From Acidobacteriota bacterium (GTDB lineage: Bacteria; Acidobacteriota; Vicinamibacteria; Vicinamibacterales; 2-12-FULL-66-21), in assembly GCA_013817065.1 (NCBI GenBank), contig JACDDJ010000183.1:1-7966 (forward strand): a DNA stretch of 7,966 nt, given 5' to 3'. The notes below the pieces were generated by a model. It had not been told where the DNA came from. It saw only the letters and a list, made by a program, of their open reading frames with translations, and did not search any database. A program made the position numbers and the translations under genes. Below are positions 6,042 to 7,966 of the stretch, one piece after another; the stretch's first letter is position 1; each line of letters opens with the position of its first letter.

Positions 6042-7199
6042 TCAGCTCCTGCGCAACGCGTCGACGATTTTGAGACGACCGGCCTGCAGCGCCGGCACCA
6101 TGCCGGACAGCACGCCAAGCACCACCACGAGCACGATGCCGAGGACCACGTCCTTCGGCGGAAAGTGGAAGATCGGCAGCAGACCCCCGGTCGGATCTCC
6201 CTGCGCGATCATCAGCCAGGCCAGCCCGAGACCGAGCGACCCGCCGAGGACCGCCACCAGCGTCGACTCGAACAGCACCATGCCAAGAACCTTGCGATCG
6301 TTGAAACCAAGCGTCTTGAGAATGGCAAGCTCATTGGTGCGCTCGCGAATCGACTGCGCCATCGCGTTGCCCGCGACAAACAGGATGAAGAGGATCACGA
6401 CTGCCGCAATGGCGGTCATGATCGCGCCGATGTCGCCTACCTGCTTGGCGAAGTCGGCGACAAACGCTTTCTCGGTCGCGGTCTTCGTTTCGGCCGGTGA
6501 ATTGGCAAACAGCGCGTCCATCCGTTTCGCCACGATGTCGGCCTCGCCGGGGTTGGCGACTTTCACGATGTACCAGCCGACCTGGTCTCTGCCGAAGTTC
6601 TGACTGATGGTCTCGTTCAGGTACTTGTAGTGGAAGAAGAACTGGGTCTTGTCGGTTCCGACCAGCGGTGAGTCATAGATCCCGTCGATCGTGAACTCCC
6701 ACGGTGAGTCATCCGGCTTGCGATAAATCGTGCCCTGCAGAGGGACCCGGTCCCCAACCTTCCATCCGAACCGCCTGGCCGTGTCGATGCCGACGATCGC
6801 GCCGGTGCGGTTCGCAAACCACGCCTGCTTCTGATCCTCGGGCATCACGAACTCGGGGTACATCGCGAGGTAGCTCTCCGGATCCACCGCAAAGTTGGCG
6901 ATGAAGTTCGCGGGATCCTGGTAGATGCCGCCGAACCAGTTCGCATGCGTGATCGCGGTGACACCTTCCACGGCACTGATGCGGTCCTGGTAACTCTTCG
7001 GCAGCGGCTGGATGAATGACACCTTGTGGATCGTCATCAGCCGATCGGCGCCGGCCACGTCTATTCCCATGTTGAACGCGGCCTTGATCGCCATCAGGAA
7101 GCCGAACAGAAGAAAGGCGATGAAGATCGACAGCGTCGTGAAGATCGTGCGGATCTTCCGGCGCGTCAGGTTGCGCCAGATGAGCGGCAGGAACTTCAT
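6042..7199 (-). CDS. ABC transporter permease, FtsX/MacB type (first permease)
   Basis: A 385-residue inner-membrane permease with the same four-helix plan as its neighbour but clearly divergent in sequence: helix 1 (about 18-40), periplasmic domain (about 41-255), then helices at about 256-280, 305-332 and 350-372. The segment SIRERTNELAILKTLGFNDRKVL (283-305) is the ATPase-coupling region and the end ALQAGRLKIVDALRRS is the usual FtsX tail. Two unlike permeases with one ATPase suggest a heterodimer of the LolCDE kind rather than a MacB homodimer, in which ATPase and permease are fused. The ATG (7197-7199) overlaps the ATPase stop codon in an ATGA junction, and GGAGG lies 7 nt upstream inside the ATPase gene, which indicates translational coupling. 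Substrate unknown; no adaptor (HlyD-like) or outer-membrane gene is in view. Confidence 0.93.
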   Translation of the reverse strand: MKFLPLIWRNLTRRKIRTIFTTLSIFIAFLLFGFLMAIKAAFNMGIDVAGADRLMTIHKVSFIQPLPKSYQDRISAVEGVTAITHANWFGGIYQDPANFIANFAVDPESYLAMYPEFVMPEDQKQAWFANRTGAIVGIDTARRFGWKVGDRVPLQGTIYRKPDDSPWEFTIDGIYDSPLVGTDKTQFFFHYKYLNETISQNFGRDQVGWYIVKVANPGEADIVAKRMDALFANSPAETKTATEKAFVADFAKQVGDIGAIMTAIAAVVILFILFVAGNAMAQSIRERTNELAILKTLGFNDRKVLGMVLFESTLVAVLGGSLGLGLAWLMIAQGDPTGGLLPIFHFPPKDVVLGIVLVVVLGVLSGMVPALQAGRLKIVDALRRS

Positions 7200-7885
7200 A
7201 CCACTGCCTCCGTCACGAGCTGGCCCTTCTCGAGGTGCAGGGTCCGGGTTGCGCGCGCCGCGGCATGCGGATCGTGCGTCCCCATGACGATCGTCTTGCC
7301 GTGATCGCGATTGAGCGCCTGCAGCAGGTCGAGAATCTCGTCACCCGACTTGCGGTCGAGATCACCGGTCGGCTCGTCGCAGAGCAGCAGCGTCGGATCG
7401 GTGACGATGGCGCGCGCGATGCCGACCCGCTGTTCCTGACCGCCTGAGAGCTGGCGCGGATAGTGGTTCGCGCGCTCGGCGAGTCCGACCACCGAGAGCG
7501 CCACCTGGACACGCTTGCGCCGGTCAGCCTTTCCGAGCTTCGTCAGCAGCAGCGGCAGTTCGACGTTCCGCGATGCGGTCAGCACCGGCAGCAGGTTGTA
7601 AAGCTGGAACACGAAGCCGATGTGCCGGGCTCGCCACGCCGAAAGCCGTCCGCCTGACATGTTGTCGATGCGGTCACCACCGACCTCGATCGATCCTTCG
7701 CTTGGCGTATCGAGACCGCCGATCAGGTTCAGCAAGGTAGTTTTGCCGGAACCGGACGGGCCCATGAGCGCGAGGAAATCGCCCGACGGAATCTGCAGGT
7801 TGACCCCCTGCAGGACGTCTATGCGCTCGCCACCGCGGTGGTAGACCTTGTGAAGATCACGAATGCCGACGAGAGAATTGGTCAT
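7196..7885 (-). CDS. ABC transporter ATP-binding protein, LolD/MacB family
   Basis: A 229-residue cytoplasmic ATPase of COG1136 (LolD/MacB-type), at the normal family length. Motifs in order: Walker A GPSGSGKTT (42-50), Q-loop FVFQ (Q94), signature LSGGQEQRVGIARA (146-159), Walker B LLLCDEP (166-172, catalytic E171), D-loop GDLD (174-177) and switch histidine in MGTHD (H204). It should bind the two FtsX-type permeases encoded directly downstream and power them by ATP hydrolysis. I chose ATG at 7883-7885 because GGAG lies 5 nt upstream and the protein then starts at the normal MTNSLVGIRDLHKVY position. A GTG ten codons upstream has no such site and adds residues atypical for the family. It is the first gene of the operon in view. 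Confidence 0.95.
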   Translation of the reverse strand: MTNSLVGIRDLHKVYHRGGERIDVLQGVNLQIPSGDFLALMGPSGSGKTTLLNLIGGLDTPSEGSIEVGGDRIDNMSGGRLSAWRARHIGFVFQLYNLLPVLTASRNVELPLLLTKLGKADRRKRVQVALSVVGLAERANHYPRQLSGGQEQRVGIARAIVTDPTLLLCDEPTGDLDRKSGDEILDLLQALNRDHGKTIVMGTHDPHAAARATRTLHLEKGQLVTEAVV

Positions 7886-7966
7886 AGTTGCTCCACCTGG
7901 CCGGATGCCCTGCACTGACTCACACCAATGGTCGAACGGTGAAGGACGCGTTCGACAGGACTAACC
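7886..7966 (-). promoter_or_regulatory. Upstream region of the ABC operon with a perfect inverted repeat
   Basis: The 81 bp to the right edge contain no gene. GTCGAACG (7931-7938) and CGTTCGAC (7949-7956) form a perfect 8-bp inverted repeat with a 10-bp spacer, centred about 58 bp before the ATPase start. This is a plausible operator for a dimeric repressor (arm centres 18 bp apart) or a hairpin ending an upstream transcript; no T tract follows on the minus strand. I could not identify -35/-10 boxes with confidence. The upstream neighbour is out of view. Confidence 0.45.

Noticed and set aside
5289..6500. 403-codon plus-strand ORF opposite the two permeases
   Set aside because: It spans the 3' part of one permease and most of the other, is rich in His/Arg/Asp as expected for an antisense frame of high-GC genes, and shows no recognisable domain. 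The minus-strand genes have clear motifs and ribosome sites.
7886..7915. GTG start ten codons upstream for the ATPase
   Set aside because: The downstream ATG has a well-placed GGAG and gives the family's normal N-terminus.
706..7919. 12-mer CCCTGCACTGAC present at 706-717 and 7908-7919, upstream of the kinase and the ABC operon
   Set aside because: One or a few repeated 12-mers are expected by chance in about 8 kb, and the distances to the two start codons differ (about 70 and 23 bp).

Overview
The window (high GC, visibly above 60%) looks like a chromosomal stretch from an acidobacterium, probably of the Vicinamibacteria (old subdivision 6). This is an inference from the kinase N-terminus (a GTG-initiated IGTTVQHYRIVERLG start), the mix of secreted M61 peptidase and class-C-type serine hydrolase, and a MacB/FtsX-type ABC operon; no marker gene confirms it. 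Every gene I accept is on the minus strand, so the region reads from the right edge to the left edge. Longer plus-strand ORFs are antisense shadows.

In transcription order. (1) 7885-4857: a compact three-gene ABC transporter operon, a LolD/MacB-type ATPase, then two different FtsX/MacB-type permeases. The first two genes overlap by 4 bp (ATGA), the second and third are 3 bp apart, and each start has a strong Shine-Dalgarno. A perfect 8-bp inverted repeat lies about 45 bp upstream. A good intrinsic terminator (4776-4812) closes the operon. (2) 4589-4338: a small 83-aa protein, probably a helical or winged-helix-like fold, with a very strong ribosome binding site. (3) 4337-4165: a non-coding 173 bp with three consecutive stem-loops bracketed by two copies of the self-complementary octamer CACCGGTG. 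The downstream copy contains the GTG start of the next gene, so this could be a translation-controlling leader RNA. (4) 4164-2701: a secreted serine hydrolase of the beta-lactamase/class C (PF00144) type. (5) 2653-785: a secreted M61 metallopeptidase with a C-terminal PDZ domain, 47 bp downstream and probably co-transcribed. (6) 636-1: the N-terminal 212 residues of a Hanks-type Ser/Thr protein kinase, cut by the left edge.

The transporter probably forms a heterodimeric-permease complex that moves substrates out of, or within, the envelope (MacB/LolCDE superfamily). The two secreted hydrolases may act on peptides or envelope substrates; no specific pathway can be read from the sequence. No mobile elements, tRNA, rRNA or CRISPR were seen.

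The least ordinary content is non-coding: the multi-hairpin leader at 4162-4319, two sets of 7-bp-period degenerate tandem repeats in gaps (724-780 and about 4827-4859, the latter running into a stop codon), and the dyad upstream of the ABC operon. No gap exceeds 300 bp.
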